From positions 2,692,048 through 2,756,047 of the forward strand of contig NZ_JAHLMU010000001.1 of assembly GCF_018919485.1 (NCBI RefSeq): a stretch of DNA of 64,000 bases. The letters are read 5' to 3'. A program made the translations under genes and the position numbers. Of this stretch, positions 28,173 to 38,256 are shown in pieces. Every line of letters starts with the position of its first letter. Position 1 is the stretch's first letter. The DNA is from Psychrobacter sp. TAE2020. Its GTDB lineage: Bacteria; Pseudomonadota; Gammaproteobacteria; Pseudomonadales; Moraxellaceae. A model generated the notes under the pieces. The model saw only the letters and a program-made list of their open reading frames with translations, searched no databases and was not told where the DNA came from.

Positions 28173-28754
28173 TTAAGCCATGGCACTTAGCATAGCTACT
28201 AAGCCAATGCTTGCGATAGCAACACCAGTGACTCTCAAAGCTATGGTTTGCCACTTGCTCGCCACTAAGTAACCGACAGTATGCAGGGCGATAGTAGAGA
28301 GCATAAAGCCTACAATATAGCTGATTGCGCCATGACCTGCAGCTAATTCAATACCATGTGCATTACCATGTAAGGTACCAAACAGTGCACAGCATACCGT
28401 TAGCAGCAATAGCGAACTGCTGCGTCCAACTGCTAGTAGGCCACCTAGCACTACTAAGGATAGTAGAATGCCGTTCTCAACGGCTGGAATAGCCATGCCA
28501 TTGATACCGAATAGCGCGCCAATTAGCATAAAGCTCACAAACGCTAACGGCAGTTGCCATGCCGGTTTACTACGGCCCATCACCGCTAACATACCTACCG
28601 CCACCATGGCTAATAAGTGATCCCAGCCTAATAAAGGATGAGTAATGCCTGCGAGCATACCTGAGGTATCGTGTCCGGGATGAGCCAAGGCTACTGAAGG
28701 CGCTAGTGTAACTAACATCAGTAACACGGTTTGACCGATTTTATTTTTGTTCAT
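28173..28754 (-). CDS. ureJ: HupE/UreJ-family nickel permease
   Basis: 193 residues. A cleavable-looking signal (MNKNKIGQTVLLMLVTLAPSVALA) is followed by HPGHDTSGMLAGITHPLLGWDHLLAMV, the HupE/UreJ signature with metal-binding His and Asp. About six membrane segments follow, with a second His motif (GTLHGNAHGIEL). Members import Ni2+ or Co2+ for urease or hydrogenase. It is the last gene of the urease operon, 50 bp after ureG, so it presumably feeds nickel to urease. Confidence 0.93.
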   Translation of the reverse strand: MNKNKIGQTVLLMLVTLAPSVALAHPGHDTSGMLAGITHPLLGWDHLLAMVAVGMLAVMGRSKPAWQLPLAFVSFMLIGALFGINGMAIPAVENGILLSLVVLGGLLAVGRSSSLLLLTVCCALFGTLHGNAHGIELAAGHGAISYIVGFMLSTIALHTVGYLVASKWQTIALRVTGVAIASIGLVAMLSAMA

Positions 28755-28804
28755 AATTTATTCCTAGAGTTATTTTTGCTGGTCAAACAGGTATTGTATT
28801 TTTA

Positions 28805-29473
28805 CTAAGCCAATTGTTCATTGCTGGCCACACTAGTCACTTCTACTGAGAAGTCAGCTGGTAAGGGTCTAAGCATACCTTCGCGCTGAATAAAGTTGAT
28901 GATTTCAGCGACTCCATCACCGCGCACTAAGTTGCTAAATACAAAAGGACGCTCGCCACGCATGCGCTTAGCATCTCTATCCATAACTTCTAACGAAGCA
29001 TTGACCATAGGGGCTAAATCGGTTTTATTAATGATCAATAAGTCAGACTTAGTGATACCGGGACCACCTTTACGTGGGATTTTATCACCAGCGCAGACAT
29101 CGATCACATATAAAGTCAGATCTGATAGTTCTGGGCTAAAAGTTGCCGATAGATTATCACCACCACTCTCTACAAACACTAACTCTAGATTGGGATGACG
29201 CTCTTGCAAAGTGTCGATGGCGGCTAAGTTCATAGAAGCATCTTCGCGAATAGCCGTATGCGGACATCCACCAGTCTCCACACCTAAGATACGATCTTCA
29301 CTTAGAGCTTGATGACGTAGTAAAAACTCAGCATCTTCTTTAGTATAGATATCGTTGGTGACTACTGCTAAATCATAATGGTTGCGTAACGCTAAGCATA
29401 GCTGGCGTAGTAAAGCTGTTTTGCCTGATCCTACTGGACCACCTACACCGACTCGTAAACATTGAGTTGTCAT
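28805..29473 (-). CDS. ureG: Urease accessory GTPase UreG
   Basis: UreG is the GTPase that drives nickel delivery into apo-urease with UreD, UreF and UreE. From the ATG at 29471-29473 (GGAGCAAATA ribosome-binding site) it reads [22 protein letters not shown], with the P-loop [21 protein letters not shown] with the metal-binding Cys-Pro-His, [13 protein letters not shown] and NKTDLAP. 222 residues. The frame also opens at a TTG 13 codons earlier, which is unlikely to be used. Confidence 0.97.
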   Translation of the reverse strand: MTTQCLRVGVGGPVGSGKTALLRQLCLALRNHYDLAVVTNDIYTKEDAEFLLRHQALSEDRILGVETGGCPHTAIREDASMNLAAIDTLQERHPNLELVFVESGGDNLSATFSPELSDLTLYVIDVCAGDKIPRKGGPGITKSDLLIINKTDLAPMVNASLEVMDRDAKRMRGERPFVFSNLVRGDGVAEIINFIQREGMLRPLPADFSVEVTSVASNEQLA

Positions 29474-29565
29474 TATTTGCTCCAGATAGAGTGATTTTAA
29501 AAGAATTTTCAAGGTACGTTAGCGACAATATCAGTCGATTTTAAACTAGTTCAGTATCAGTGCTA

Positions 29566-30285
29566 TTAGCTGCGAAATAAACGCGAATATTGGCTCTCGT
29601 GTAAGCAGCTGGCGTGTACTTGCCCAGGTAGGCTCCAGCCAAGCTGCTCATCAGTAAGAGTAGTCGCTACTGCAAAGTGTGCTAATAATATTGGCTTTAG
29701 TAACACTAATAGTCGCTGTGCCGCTGTCTGACCTAAAGGTATAGTTTTGCTAGCTACAGTTAACTGGTTCTCAAGCCAACTCCACAAATACCCTACTGCT
29801 GCCCAATGGGCGCTGAGACCAAAATGTTGCGCAGCCAAGCTATAGACGCTCATAAAAGCAGGCTCTTCAGGTAGAGAGTCTACTTCTAGCTGCTGACCTT
29901 GCAATAAGCGTACTAACGCTAGCGCTTGCTGATCATCTTCAAATAGTAACTCATAAGTTTCACGATTGGCTCGCAAAAAATCATTCCAGTACACTATTTG
30001 CTGAGCATCATTGTTGATCCTAGCAGCGCACAAGCGCAATAGCACTGGAATATCCAGATGGGCCATTGCTTGTAACATGCCATCAAGCCAACTCTCAAGC
30101 TCGGCCTCATTAGTCACCCAGCCCAGCTCAATGGCCGACTCTAAGCCACTAGAGTAAGCAAAACCACCTATAGGTAGGGCAGGGCTGGATAAGTGTAACA
30201 GCGCCAGTAATTGACTAGCGTCGATCTGTGTAGCACCAGTTTGCACAGCATTAGCTTGCACACTAGTTGGACTATTAATGTTCAT
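29566..30285 (-). CDS. ureF: Urease accessory protein UreF
   Basis: UreF bridges UreD and UreG in the urease maturation complex. Motifs: LLHLSSPALPIGGFAYSSGLE, ELGWV, and a C-terminal alpha-helical half ending PGQVHASCLHESQYSRLFRS. From the ATG at 30283-30285 the product is 239 residues and overlaps the end of ureE by 11 bp, suggesting coupled translation; an upstream in-frame start at 30324 would overlap more. Confidence 0.96.
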   Translation of the reverse strand: MNINSPTSVQANAVQTGATQIDASQLLALLHLSSPALPIGGFAYSSGLESAIELGWVTNEAELESWLDGMLQAMAHLDIPVLLRLCAARINNDAQQIVYWNDFLRANRETYELLFEDDQQALALVRLLQGQQLEVDSLPEEPAFMSVYSLAAQHFGLSAHWAAVGYLWSWLENQLTVASKTIPLGQTAAQRLLVLLKPILLAHFAVATTLTDEQLGWSLPGQVHASCLHESQYSRLFRS

Positions 30286-30754
30286 GATGGCCCGGTTCAT
30301 GACTGTCATGATTGTGTTGACCATGATAAGCGCCAGCCTCAGGATGGAAAGGGGCGGCGCCTACTTCTAAACGTAAGCCTAAATGTTCAGCCAAATGTTC
30401 TAAGACGTGATCTGGTTGAAAGCGTAGCCAGCAATCGCCTAACTGCAAAGTCACGTGTCGATTCCCTAAATGGTAGCAAGCACGTGCAAAGCTTGGCCAA
30501 TCATCGGCATAAGCAGTCACTACTGACTCCGGTTGAGCGACTACTGCGAAGACACGACCATCTTCTGCTTGCAAGCGATCATCCTGAGCTAGTACTTGAC
30601 CACGCTCTAAAAACACTCCTACCTCGATACCTTGGTCGCTCACCGCTTTAAAGCGACCTTTTTGGCGCTGTTCAAAGGCTAAGGTTATATAGTCATCAGC
30701 TGGCTGTTGGTTATCAGCTAAATATTGAGTTATTTTTAACACTTCTTTCTCCAT
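30275..30754 (-). CDS. ureE: Urease accessory nickel metallochaperone UreE
   Basis: 159 residues. N-terminal peptide-binding domain (RQKGRFKAVSDQGIEVGVFLERG), C-terminal metal-binding domain with CYHLGNRHVTLQLG and LRFQPDHVLEHLAEHLGL, and a His-rich tail (GQHNHDSHEPGHHEH) that binds extra Ni2+, as in Klebsiella UreE. Starts 15 bp after the ureC stop codon. Confidence 0.97.
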   Translation of the reverse strand: MEKEVLKITQYLADNQQPADDYITLAFEQRQKGRFKAVSDQGIEVGVFLERGQVLAQDDRLQAEDGRVFAVVAQPESVVTAYADDWPSFARACYHLGNRHVTLQLGDCWLRFQPDHVLEHLAEHLGLRLEVGAAPFHPEAGAYHGQHNHDSHEPGHHEH

Positions 30755-30769
30755 AGTAGGTGGGGCGTC

Positions 30770-32476
30770 TTAAAACAACATATACAGTTGAGCTAGTGGT
30801 AATACTTCAGCTGGCTCGCAACTTAATAGCTCGCCGTCGCAGCGTACTTCATAAGTTTGCGCATCAACTTCTATCTTTGGAGTGGCGTCGTTATGAATCA
30901 TATCTTTCTTTTGAATATTGCGAGTATTAACACAAGCTACTAGCTCTCGAGTCAATCCTAATTGAGTGACCAAATCCCGCTCAAGCGCCGCTTTACTGAC
31001 AAAAGTTACACTGCTTGCAGAGGCTGCACGACCAAGCGCGCCAAACATCGGACGATAATGTACTGGCTGCGGGGTAGGAATAGAGCCGTTAATATCACCC
31101 ATTGGTGCGTAAGCAATGCTACCGCCTTTTAACAGTAACGCAGGTTTAATACCGAAAAAAGCCGGATCCCATAATACTAAGTCTGCAAGCTTACCGACTT
31201 CTACTGAACCCACTACATGGGAAATACCATGAGTAATAGCAGGGTTAATAGTATATTTAGCTATATAACGTTTAGCACGAAAGTTATTGCAGCCAAGCGC
31301 TTCATCTTCCGGCAATAGACCACGCTGCTGGAACATTTTATCAGCAGTTTGCCAACTACGGCACACTACTTCTCCAACGCGTCCCATCGCTTGGCTGTCA
31401 GAGGAAATCATTGAGATAACCCCTAAATCTTGCAAAATATCTTCGGCAGCAATGGTTTCTTTACGAATACGAGAGTCCGCAAACGCCACATCTTCAGGGA
31501 TATTAGGGTCTAAATGATGACAGACCATCAGCATATCTAAATGCTCGTCTACCGTATTGACAGTGTAAGGTCGGGTCGGATTAGTGGACGAGGGCAACAC
31601 ATTAGAAAGACTGCAAGCCTTTAGAATATCCGGTGCATGACCACCGCCTGCGCCTTCGGTATGATAAGTATGAATAGTGCGGCCTTTAAACGCCCCCAAA
31701 GTATCATCGACAAATCCTGATTCATTCAAAGTATCAGTATGAATAGCTATTTGTACATCGTACTCTTCAGCGACCGATAAGCAGCAATCAATCAGCGCTG
31801 GGGTTGCGCCCCAATCTTCATGAATCTTCAGTCCCATAGCGCCCGCATCTAACTGCTCGCGTAACGGCCCTGGTAAACTGGCACTACCTTTGCCCATAAA
31901 GCCAAAGTTCATCGGTAGCTGATCAGTCGCTTGTAGCATGCGGGCAATATGCCAAGCACCAGGCGTACAAGTCGTTGCTTTACTACCTGTTGCAGGCCCA
32001 GTACCGCCACCAACCATAGTAGTAATACCTGAGCAGATGGCCTCTTCAATTTGCTGTGGACAGATGTAATGAATATGAGTATCAACACCACCTGCCGTCA
32101 GTATTTTACCTTCACCAGCGATGACTTCACTACAAGCACCTATGTTAATAGTCACGCCATCCTGAATATCAGGATTACCCGCTTTACCAATGGCGCTAAT
32201 ACGACCGTTCTTGATACCAACATCAGCCTTGACGATGCCCCAATGATCTAAAATCACTACATTAGTAATAATAGTGTCGACGGTATCAGCATCACCAAGT
32301 TGGCTCTGACCCATGCCATCACGTATAACTTTGCCACCGCCAAAAGTAACCTCGTCACCATAACAAGTATGATCGTGCTCAATCTCAATCCATAGTTGAG
32401 TATCTGCTAGACGAATTCTATCGCCAGTAGTAGGACCGAACATTTCTGCATAAGCGCTGCGACTGATTTTAGACAT
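30770..32476 (-). CDS. ureC: Urease alpha subunit (catalytic)
   Basis: 568-residue catalytic subunit, hydrolysing urea to ammonia and carbamate at a dinickel centre. Ligands are all visible: HIHYICPQQ (H134/H136 region), the carbamylated lysine in GLKIHEDWG (near 217), [10 protein letters not shown] (near 246), [13 protein letters not shown] (near 272), the flap MVCHHLD (Cys319/His320 region) and [10 protein letters not shown] (Asp near 360). Start overlaps the ureB stop by 8 bp. No missing residues; the enzyme should be active. Confidence 0.99.
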   Translation of the reverse strand: MSKISRSAYAEMFGPTTGDRIRLADTQLWIEIEHDHTCYGDEVTFGGGKVIRDGMGQSQLGDADTVDTIITNVVILDHWGIVKADVGIKNGRISAIGKAGNPDIQDGVTINIGACSEVIAGEGKILTAGGVDTHIHYICPQQIEEAICSGITTMVGGGTGPATGSKATTCTPGAWHIARMLQATDQLPMNFGFMGKGSASLPGPLREQLDAGAMGLKIHEDWGATPALIDCCLSVAEEYDVQIAIHTDTLNESGFVDDTLGAFKGRTIHTYHTEGAGGGHAPDILKACSLSNVLPSSTNPTRPYTVNTVDEHLDMLMVCHHLDPNIPEDVAFADSRIRKETIAAEDILQDLGVISMISSDSQAMGRVGEVVCRSWQTADKMFQQRGLLPEDEALGCNNFRAKRYIAKYTINPAITHGISHVVGSVEVGKLADLVLWDPAFFGIKPALLLKGGSIAYAPMGDINGSIPTPQPVHYRPMFGALGRAASASSVTFVSKAALERDLVTQLGLTRELVACVNTRNIQKKDMIHNDATPKIEVDAQTYEVRCDGELLSCEPAEVLPLAQLYMLF

Positions 32477-32801
32477 GGTCTTCTCCTACTAATGTTGATA
32501 ATGGGCCCATGACATCGCCTCTAAATCCATAAACTCGGCGCAAACCTCCGAGGGCAACTAAAGTCACGCTGCGCTGCTGACCGGGCTCAAAACGCACGGC
32601 AGTACCAGCAGCAATGTCTAGACGGAAGCCCATGGCCAGCTCACGATCTAATTGCAGTGCTGGGTTCACTTCGGCAAAGTGATAATGAGAGCCAACCTGT
32701 ATTGGTCTATCACCAGTATTAGCTACTATCAAAGTACGTTTTTCACGACCAGCATTTAATTCAATATCGCCAGTGGCTAGCTGTAGCTCTCCAGGTTTCA
32801 T
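32469..32801 (-). CDS. ureB: Urease beta subunit
   Basis: 110 residues: [40 protein letters not shown], and [14 protein letters not shown], the canonical UreB pattern. A separate beta gene (not fused to gamma) is typical of proteobacterial urease. A gap of 144 bp separates it from ureA, unusually long within this operon. Confidence 0.98.
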   Translation of the reverse strand: MKPGELQLATGDIELNAGREKRTLIVANTGDRPIQVGSHYHFAEVNPALQLDRELAMGFRLDIAAGTAVRFEPGQQRSVTLVALGGLRRVYGFRGDVMGPLSTLVGEDHV

Positions 32802-32945
32802 CTCGGTTCCTAGTGTTAAATAAGATTTAGTATTAATGGAGATAGGATTTAATCAGACCTACGATTAGGTTAAAAAAGTATTTATGACCTTGTGCCATGA
32901 GTATGTGTTTTTCTAGCATACTGTTAGTAACAAGTAGAGCAAGTA

Positions 32946-33248
32946 TTATTGAATGGGGTTATGCAAAGTAACTAGCTTAGTACCATCGGGGAAAGTAGCT
33001 TCAACTTGTATCTCTGGTATTAATTCTGCCACCCCGTCCATTACTTGCTCGCGTGTCAGCCAGTTACGGCCACTACCCATAAGCTCAGCTACCGTACGGC
33101 CATCGCGTGCTCCTTCCAACAAAGCGGCTGATAAATAAGCAACCGACTCAGGATAGTTGAGCCTTAACCCGCGAGCTAGCCTACGCTCAGCTACTAAACC
33201 GGCGGTGAATAACAGTAATTTATCTTTTTCTCTTGGGCTTAATTCCAT
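32946..33248 (-). CDS. ureA: Urease gamma subunit
   Basis: 100 residues beginning [20 protein letters not shown], then [20 protein letters not shown] and [18 protein letters not shown], matching UreA throughout. Together with UreB and UreC it forms the (alpha-beta-gamma)3 enzyme. Lies 39 bp downstream of ureD. Confidence 0.99.
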   Translation of the reverse strand: MELSPREKDKLLLFTAGLVAERRLARGLRLNYPESVAYLSAALLEGARDGRTVAELMGSGRNWLTREQVMDGVAELIPEIQVEATFPDGTKLVTLHNPIQ

Positions 33249-33287
33249 GGTGTTGTTCCTTAGATGAGCTAAATATAGTCAGTAAAA

Positions 33288-34172
33288 TTAGGTAAGCCAA
33301 ATACGGGGGATACAAGCAGGGCGCTGGAGTAGCACAGGTCGGATTAGCGCCCAAGCTTGCCACATGCCATCACGGCATTCGTTCATATCATTGCCCAAAT
33401 AGCGTACTAGCAGCACCCCTAGGCGCTGAGTGATAGTAAAAACTTGCTTAGACAGGCAGGCGCGTAACGCTTTGATTAAATCAGACTGAGGGCTAGCATC
33501 AAAGCCTGGTTGTAGAGTAAATCCGCTGGCAAGCAAAGTGCCAAATACGACGTTATCTGCCAACCCCACTCGGCTCTGCTGCATTTTGCTACCAGCAGTT
33601 AGCTGTAAGCGCTCATTGAGTACTAAACGGCCATCACGCCATAAGGAAATATGCTGGCTCAGTGAGCCTTTATCAAAGACTTCTTTAGCCGCTGGGCGTC
33701 CCAGACATACTAAGTCCCAACCTATAAACCGTGCGTTAGCAGACAATTCAATCCGGGTATCTAAGCGGGCATTGGCATCTCGAAAAACGATAGTCTCTTG
33801 TGGCAGCCATTCACATTCAGCATTGTCCAGCAAAGTTAACTTTACTGACTGACCTTGAGCGACGCCATCACTATCACGCCCATAGACTTTGCCTGCAGAA
33901 GGAGTAGTTAATAGGCTTTGGCTATCGGCTACACAGTGAGCTTGTATTTTTAATTGGTCACCAGATACTAAGCCACCGGGTGGATGCAGGATGTATAAAT
34001 GACAAACACCACCTTCGGGATAAAAGGGACGTTGAATACGCAGCGGCCCGCTAAAAGACAGCTGCTTAAGATAGGTTTTATTGGCTGTTGGTACTAGCTT
34101 AAGTTCAAGCTCGGCGAGCCATTGTCTGTTTTTGCCATAACCTTGGGAGGCGGCGCTAGGTGCTGAACTCAT
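33288..34172 (-). CDS. ureD: Urease accessory protein UreD
   Basis: 294-residue scaffold that docks UreF-UreG to apo-urease and channels nickel. Motifs: GPLRIQRPFYPEGGVCHLYILHPPGGLVSGDQL near 45-77, TTPSAGKVYGRDSDG, LPQETIVFRDA and GWDLVCLGRPAA. First gene of the operon; start at an ATG at 34170-34172. No recognisable NikR, Fur or NtrC site was seen upstream. Confidence 0.96.
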   Translation of the reverse strand: MSSAPSAASQGYGKNRQWLAELELKLVPTANKTYLKQLSFSGPLRIQRPFYPEGGVCHLYILHPPGGLVSGDQLKIQAHCVADSQSLLTTPSAGKVYGRDSDGVAQGQSVKLTLLDNAECEWLPQETIVFRDANARLDTRIELSANARFIGWDLVCLGRPAAKEVFDKGSLSQHISLWRDGRLVLNERLQLTAGSKMQQSRVGLADNVVFGTLLASGFTLQPGFDASPQSDLIKALRACLSKQVFTITQRLGVLLVRYLGNDMNECRDGMWQAWALIRPVLLQRPACIPRIWLT

Positions 34173-34238
34173 TGTCGAAGGCCATGTTATGAGAGGTGCA
34201 AATCGTTGTGGTAATAGAGGAGTATAATGATTGGAAAA

Positions 34239-34436
34239 TCAAAATACTGGTACGGTTATTAATACTAGTATTAGCATTATAAATAACCAGCGCTGCATTG
34301 TTAATGCAATATTGGTGCCAACCTTATTACGGGCTAAATTATAACATTTATCCCTATAAATGTTATAAAAAAACCAAAGTAGTGCATAAAATTGCAAGGC
34401 TGAGGCTGGAATGATGCCGATGATCGAAAAAGACAC
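34239..34436 (-). CDS. Possible small membrane protein
   Basis: A 65-residue frame starting at GTG, with two hydrophobic stretches (about 3-25 and 48-65) separated by a basic, polar loop (NIYRDKCYNLARNKVG). It fills most of the gap between ureD and the ypjD-like gene. No family recognised, no clear ribosome-binding site, and the frame crosses a perfect stem-loop (34339-34368), so it may be non-coding. Confidence 0.35.
   Translation of the reverse strand: MSFSIIGIIPASALQFYALLWFFYNIYRDKCYNLARNKVGTNIALTMQRWLFIMLILVLITVPVF
34339..34368. other. Perfect 13-bp-arm stem-loop upstream of the urease operon
   Basis: TTATAACATTTAT (34339-34351) pairs with ATAAATGTTATAA (34356-34368) around CCCT. It sits about 170 bp upstream of the ureD start. 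AT-rich arms and the lack of a T-run on the leftward strand argue against an efficient terminator; an operator dyad or RNA hairpin is possible. Confidence 0.5.
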
Positions 34437-34552
34437 TAAGGCGGGTTGAACAGCGATAAGTAGAGACGGCCGATAGCTGCTAGTGAATCAAAGCAGTGTT
34501 GCAGATCATATGCCAATGTAAGGTAATGTAGATACCCTAATTACAATACTAG

Positions 34553-35344
34553 TTAGAGCACTAATTCCAAAACAAATTTACTGCCAACGAAACCAATAGC
34601 TAACAATATAAAGGCATAAATGGTGATGTTAGCAGCACGCTTACCACGCCACCCTGCACGCCAATTCCCTAGTAGCAGCACCCCAAATAATAACCATGAC
34701 AGTACACTAAACACTGTTTTATGTACGATATGCTGAGAAAATAAGTCTTCTACATAGACGAAGCCTAGTCCCAGCGCAATACTGAGCAGCACAAAACCCA
34801 CTAGGATCATGTCAAATAATAGCCCTTCCATGGTTTGCAAAGAAGGTAGCTTATTGACCCAGAAACGATGGATAGTGTGTTGTTTTAGTTCACCAATTTG
34901 CAGTCGCAAAAATAGCGCTTGTACGGTGGCCATCAGTAGCACACAGTAAGCGGCGAATGATAGTATAATATGAGCTTCTAAACCGACACTGACATGAGTT
35001 AAAGGCTGATAAGCCACTCGACCAATGAATCCTATAGTCATACCGATAAAGGCAGTTGGCGCTGCCAAAATACCTAAACTGACAATCGGTCTATACAATG
35101 AGAACAGGACATAAAAGAATAAGAAAAATAAGCTGATGAGACTGAGCACATTAAATAGGTTAAAATTCAGCCCATAAAGAGTGAATATGTAAGGGTACAA
35201 TAGGGTAGCGTGCGCAAGCATTCCCAGTAGCAATAGGCCCAGACTCAGGCCTTTATTAATAGTACTATTGGCCGTCAGCGCCCAACCGATGTAGATACTG
35301 ACCGCGATATAAGCCATACTGGCTATCACAAAAGCAAGTAACAC
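34553..35344 (-). CDS. YpjD/CcsA-type cytochrome c assembly-like membrane protein
   Basis: 263 residues with about eight membrane segments. The sequence from about 120-260 (HVSVGLEAHIILSFAAYCVLLMATVQALFL, LPSLQTMEGLLFDMI, VEDLFSQHIVHKTVFSVLSWLLFGVLLLG, WRGKRAANITIYAF) matches the YpjD/HemX branch of the CcsA cytochrome c assembly family, including the histidines LEAH and VHKT. It is divergent from ffh, the same arrangement as ypjD-ffh in E. coli. The exact role in this branch is unsettled (heme handling, or metal tolerance in E. coli). Confidence 0.88.
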   Translation of the reverse strand: MLLAFVIASMAYIAVSIYIGWALTANSTINKGLSLGLLLLGMLAHATLLYPYIFTLYGLNFNLFNVLSLISLFFLFFYVLFSLYRPIVSLGILAAPTAFIGMTIGFIGRVAYQPLTHVSVGLEAHIILSFAAYCVLLMATVQALFLRLQIGELKQHTIHRFWVNKLPSLQTMEGLLFDMILVGFVLLSIALGLGFVYVEDLFSQHIVHKTVFSVLSWLLFGVLLLGNWRAGWRGKRAANITIYAFILLAIGFVGSKFVLELVL

Positions 35345-35729
35345 AGCTAAGCCTCATTAATTATCAGCAGCGCAACCTAGTGGCTATTATTACTCAGGGC
35401 CGCTCAAGTTAATGCTAAAATGGTATGATTAGAATAAGCCTACAATTTATCATAAAACAGCCTTCAATTGAGAATCATATCCATTATTATTTTAGCCGAG
35501 TCAATATTGTTGAGTCATTATTAACGACGCAGGATCAATATTGATCTACTATTGGGAAATTCTAGCACAAGCGCTTAAATAATAAACGGGTGAATTGAAA
35601 CCAGTGGCTTGCAACAGTTGATGAACACTAATTAAAATACGGCTAACGACAACATAGCTAAACAAAACACTATTGGCTACAACAGATTTAAAGAATACAT
35701 ATTAACTAATGACCTAATGAGAATTACTT
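35345..35729. other. Divergent promoter region between ypjD-like gene and ffh
   Basis: 385 bp with no reading frame. It must hold promoters for both divergent genes. AT-rich with several TATAAT-like and TTGA-like stretches, none distinct enough to call. No repeats or RNA genes seen. Confidence 0.5.
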
Positions 35730-37283
35730 ATGTTTGATACCTTAACCGAACGTCTATCGTCGAGTTTACGCAATATCTCTGGCAGTGGACAATTAACCGA
35801 AGACAATATCAAAGACACTTTGCGTGAAGTACGTATGGCGCTTCTGGAAGCTGACGTAGCCTTGCCAGTGACTCGTGACTTTGTTAAACGAGTCAAAGAG
35901 CAAGCGCTGGGCGCAGAAGTGTTAAAAGAGTTAGCTCCTGGACAAGCCTTTGTAAAAATAGTCCACGATGAGCTGACCGAAATGATGGGCAGTGCCAATC
36001 AACAGTTAGAAATGACTGGCAAACCCCCAGTAGTTTATATCTTAGCAGGCTTACAAGGTGCTGGTAAAACGACTACTGCTGGTAAACTGGCCAAGTTCCT
36101 ACAAGAGCGTCACAAGAAAAAAGTTATGCTAGTGTCGGCTGACGTCTATCGTCCAGCAGCGATCAAGCAGCTTGAGCAAGTGGCTGGGCAAGTCAATGCC
36201 AAGTTCGTCAATTCAAGCAGCGACGAAAACCCTATTGATATTGCGCTACGAGCTATTGAAGAGGCTAAAATTCAGTATCAAGATATCTTGATTATTGATA
36301 CCGCTGGTCGTCTGGCTATCGACGAAGCTATGATGGATGAGATCAAGGCCTTAACCGCTGCAGTCAATCCTTCTGAAACTCTATTTGTAGTCGATGCTAT
36401 GACCGGTCAGGATGCGGCAAATACTGCCAAAGCATTCGATGATGCCTTGCCTTTGACTGGGGTCATCTTAACCAAGACTGACGGCGATGCTCGTGGCGGT
36501 GCTGCGCTATCAGTACGTGCTATCACTGGCAAGCCTATTAAGTTCTTGGGTCGCGGTGAAAAATTAGACGCGCTAGAGTTGTTCCATCCTGAACGTATTG
36601 CCCAACGTATCTTAGGTATGGGTGATGTGTTAAGTCTAGTCGAAGAAGTTGAGCAAAAAATCGATCGTGACAAAGCCGAAAAAATGGCTAAAAAGATGCA
36701 AAAGGGTGGCGAGTTCGACCTTGAAGATCTACTGACTCAGTTTCAACAAATGAAAAGCATGGGCGGCATGGCAGGCTTCCTTGATAAGATGCCGGGTATG
36801 GGTGGCTCTGATATGCAAAAAGCCGTTGAAGATGCTAAGCCTGAAGAAAAAGTACGTGAGATGGAAGCTTTGATTAATTCAATGACCCCATTTGAGCGTA
36901 AAAACCCAGATAAGATTAACCCTAGTCGTAAACGTCGTATTGCCGCAGGCTCTGGTCGCGAGATTCAAGACGTCAATCGCTTGCTTAAGCAACATAAGCA
37001 AATGGCAAAAATGATGAAAATGATTTCCAAGCCTGAGGGTATCGGTAAAATGATGAAATCCATGCAAGGGTTGATGGGTGGAGGCGGTGGCGCTGCAGGT
37101 GGCGGTGGTCCGTTATTTGGCGGTGGCGGCGGTCAATCAGGCGGTATGAAAGATGTCAACCAAGCGGCAATGGCTAAGCAAATGGGACTGGATCCTAATA
37201 ATTTGCCAAGCGCTGAGGATATGCAAAAGCAAATGCAAGAGATGCAGAGTCAAGCACCAAAAGGCTTTAAAAAGCGCTTTTAG
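35730..37283 (+). CDS. ffh: Signal recognition particle protein Ffh
   Basis: Ffh with SRP RNA delivers nascent membrane proteins to FtsY. 517 residues: N domain, G1 GLQGAGKTTT (about 107-116), DTAGRLAID, TKTDGDARGGAAL, then the methionine-rich M domain with MPGMGG, SRKRRIAAGSGR and repeated MMK/MAKM runs. At 517 residues it is longer than E. coli Ffh (453) because of a glycine-rich insert (about residues 449-472, runs such as GGGGGAAGGGG) near the C-terminus. Start ATG 35730. Confidence 0.98.
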   Translation: MFDTLTERLSSSLRNISGSGQLTEDNIKDTLREVRMALLEADVALPVTRDFVKRVKEQALGAEVLKELAPGQAFVKIVHDELTEMMGSANQQLEMTGKPPVVYILAGLQGAGKTTTAGKLAKFLQERHKKKVMLVSADVYRPAAIKQLEQVAGQVNAKFVNSSSDENPIDIALRAIEEAKIQYQDILIIDTAGRLAIDEAMMDEIKALTAAVNPSETLFVVDAMTGQDAANTAKAFDDALPLTGVILTKTDGDARGGAALSVRAITGKPIKFLGRGEKLDALELFHPERIAQRILGMGDVLSLVEEVEQKIDRDKAEKMAKKMQKGGEFDLEDLLTQFQQMKSMGGMAGFLDKMPGMGGSDMQKAVEDAKPEEKVREMEALINSMTPFERKNPDKINPSRKRRIAAGSGREIQDVNRLLKQHKQMAKMMKMISKPEGIGKMMKSMQGLMGGGGGAAGGGGPLFGGGGGQSGGMKDVNQAAMAKQMGLDPNNLPSAEDMQKQMQEMQSQAPKGFKKRF

Positions 37284-37318
37284 CTCAAACTGATTGCCGT
37301 ATCATAACCGCAGTATAG

Positions 37319-37351
37319 AACCTCAATGCTAACTATAGCTTTGGGGTTTTT
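37319..37351 (+). terminator. Probable terminator of ffh
   Basis: AACCTCAATGCT (37319-37330) pairs imperfectly with AGCTTTGGGGTT (37337-37348), followed by TTTT. It lies 36 bp after the ffh stop codon. Confidence 0.65.
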
Positions 37352-37506
37352 ATAAATATGTCTTACTCGCTTAGTGAATGCTTCGGCATCGACAATACTT
37401 TTCGATGGATAAACTGTGGAAAGTGCAGAAAGTCATAAAAGTTGTTGAATTGAAATGCTATGATAGGCGCTATTTTGTAAAGCCAGCAAGTACAACTGAG
37501 GTCAGC

Positions 37507-38202
37507 ATGTTTTTAGCCATGGATACCGTTTTTGATCAATGTTCGATTGCTATTTTAGACAGCAGCGGCAAAGTAATATCAAACCAAACTGAAACGGGTA
37601 AGCGTCAGCAAACCCAGCAAATATTGCCGATGATAGATTCGGCACTAAAGGGCAATCAGCTGCGATTGGCAGATGTGCAAGCATTAATATTCAATCGTGG
37701 CCCAGGTGCTTTTAGTGGTATTCGTATCAATACTGCTGTGGTACAAGCCTTATCGGTAGCCCAAGATTTACCATGCGTGGCTATCTCTAGCTTACAAGCT
37801 ATAGCGCAGTCTGCTTATGTACAGCATGGTCTAACGCAAGTGTATAGCGCCCTCGATGCACGGATGCAGCAAGTGTATTTTGGTCACTATTGTCTAATGG
37901 ACGGTATTATGCAACCAGCGCCTGTAGATGCAGAATCTATGGATGCGGCGGATACTGAGCAATTGCTAGATTATGACAGTCAAACGCCACTCAATTTACC
38001 TATTGTTGGCAATGGTGCTAGCTTACTCAAGCATTATGATGGACAACTCAGCTATGACGATATCAATCCTGATGCGGCTATCATTGGGCAATTAGGTATC
38101 GCCCAGTTTGTAGCGAGCGGTGGTACTGAGGCGGCGCAAGCTTTACCAAAATATTTGCGTAATCAAGCTTGGAAAACGCTGAAAGAACAAGGTAAAGCTT
38201 AA
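37507..38202 (+). CDS. tsaB: tRNA threonylcarbamoyladenosine biosynthesis protein TsaB
   Basis: TsaB pairs with TsaD and TsaE to form t6A37 in ANN-decoding tRNAs. From the ATG at 37507 (GAGGTCAGC before it) the product is 231 residues: MFLAMDTVFDQCSIAIL, FNRGPGAFSGIRINTAVVQ, CVAISSLQAIAQSA and YSALDARMQQVYFG. The frame extends 43 codons upstream to an ATG at 37378, but that segment is unlike any TsaB. The ASKHA fold lacks the metal histidines of TsaD, as expected. Confidence 0.95.
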   Translation: MFLAMDTVFDQCSIAILDSSGKVISNQTETGKRQQTQQILPMIDSALKGNQLRLADVQALIFNRGPGAFSGIRINTAVVQALSVAQDLPCVAISSLQAIAQSAYVQHGLTQVYSALDARMQQVYFGHYCLMDGIMQPAPVDAESMDAADTEQLLDYDSQTPLNLPIVGNGASLLKHYDGQLSYDDINPDAAIIGQLGIAQFVASGGTEAAQALPKYLRNQAWKTLKEQGKA

Positions 38203-38222
38203 AGCTTTACTAGCAGCTAAAG

Positions 38223-38256
38223 GTCAGTACTAAGCTAATGTCAGTACTAAGCTAAT
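38223..38256. repeat. 17-bp perfect tandem duplication
   Basis: GTCAGTACTAAGCTAAT occurs at 38223-38239 and again at 38240-38256, in the spacer between tsaB and uppP. Non-coding; probably a slippage product. Confidence 0.9.

Noticed and set aside
32802-32945. Missing gene between ureB and ureA
   Set aside because: The 144-bp gap has no open frame or repeat; it is simply a longer spacer within the urease operon.
37378-37506. N-terminal extension of tsaB from the ATG at 37378
   Set aside because: The extra 43 residues have no TsaB similarity, and the internal ATG at 37507 has a good ribosome-binding site and the canonical start MFLAMDT.
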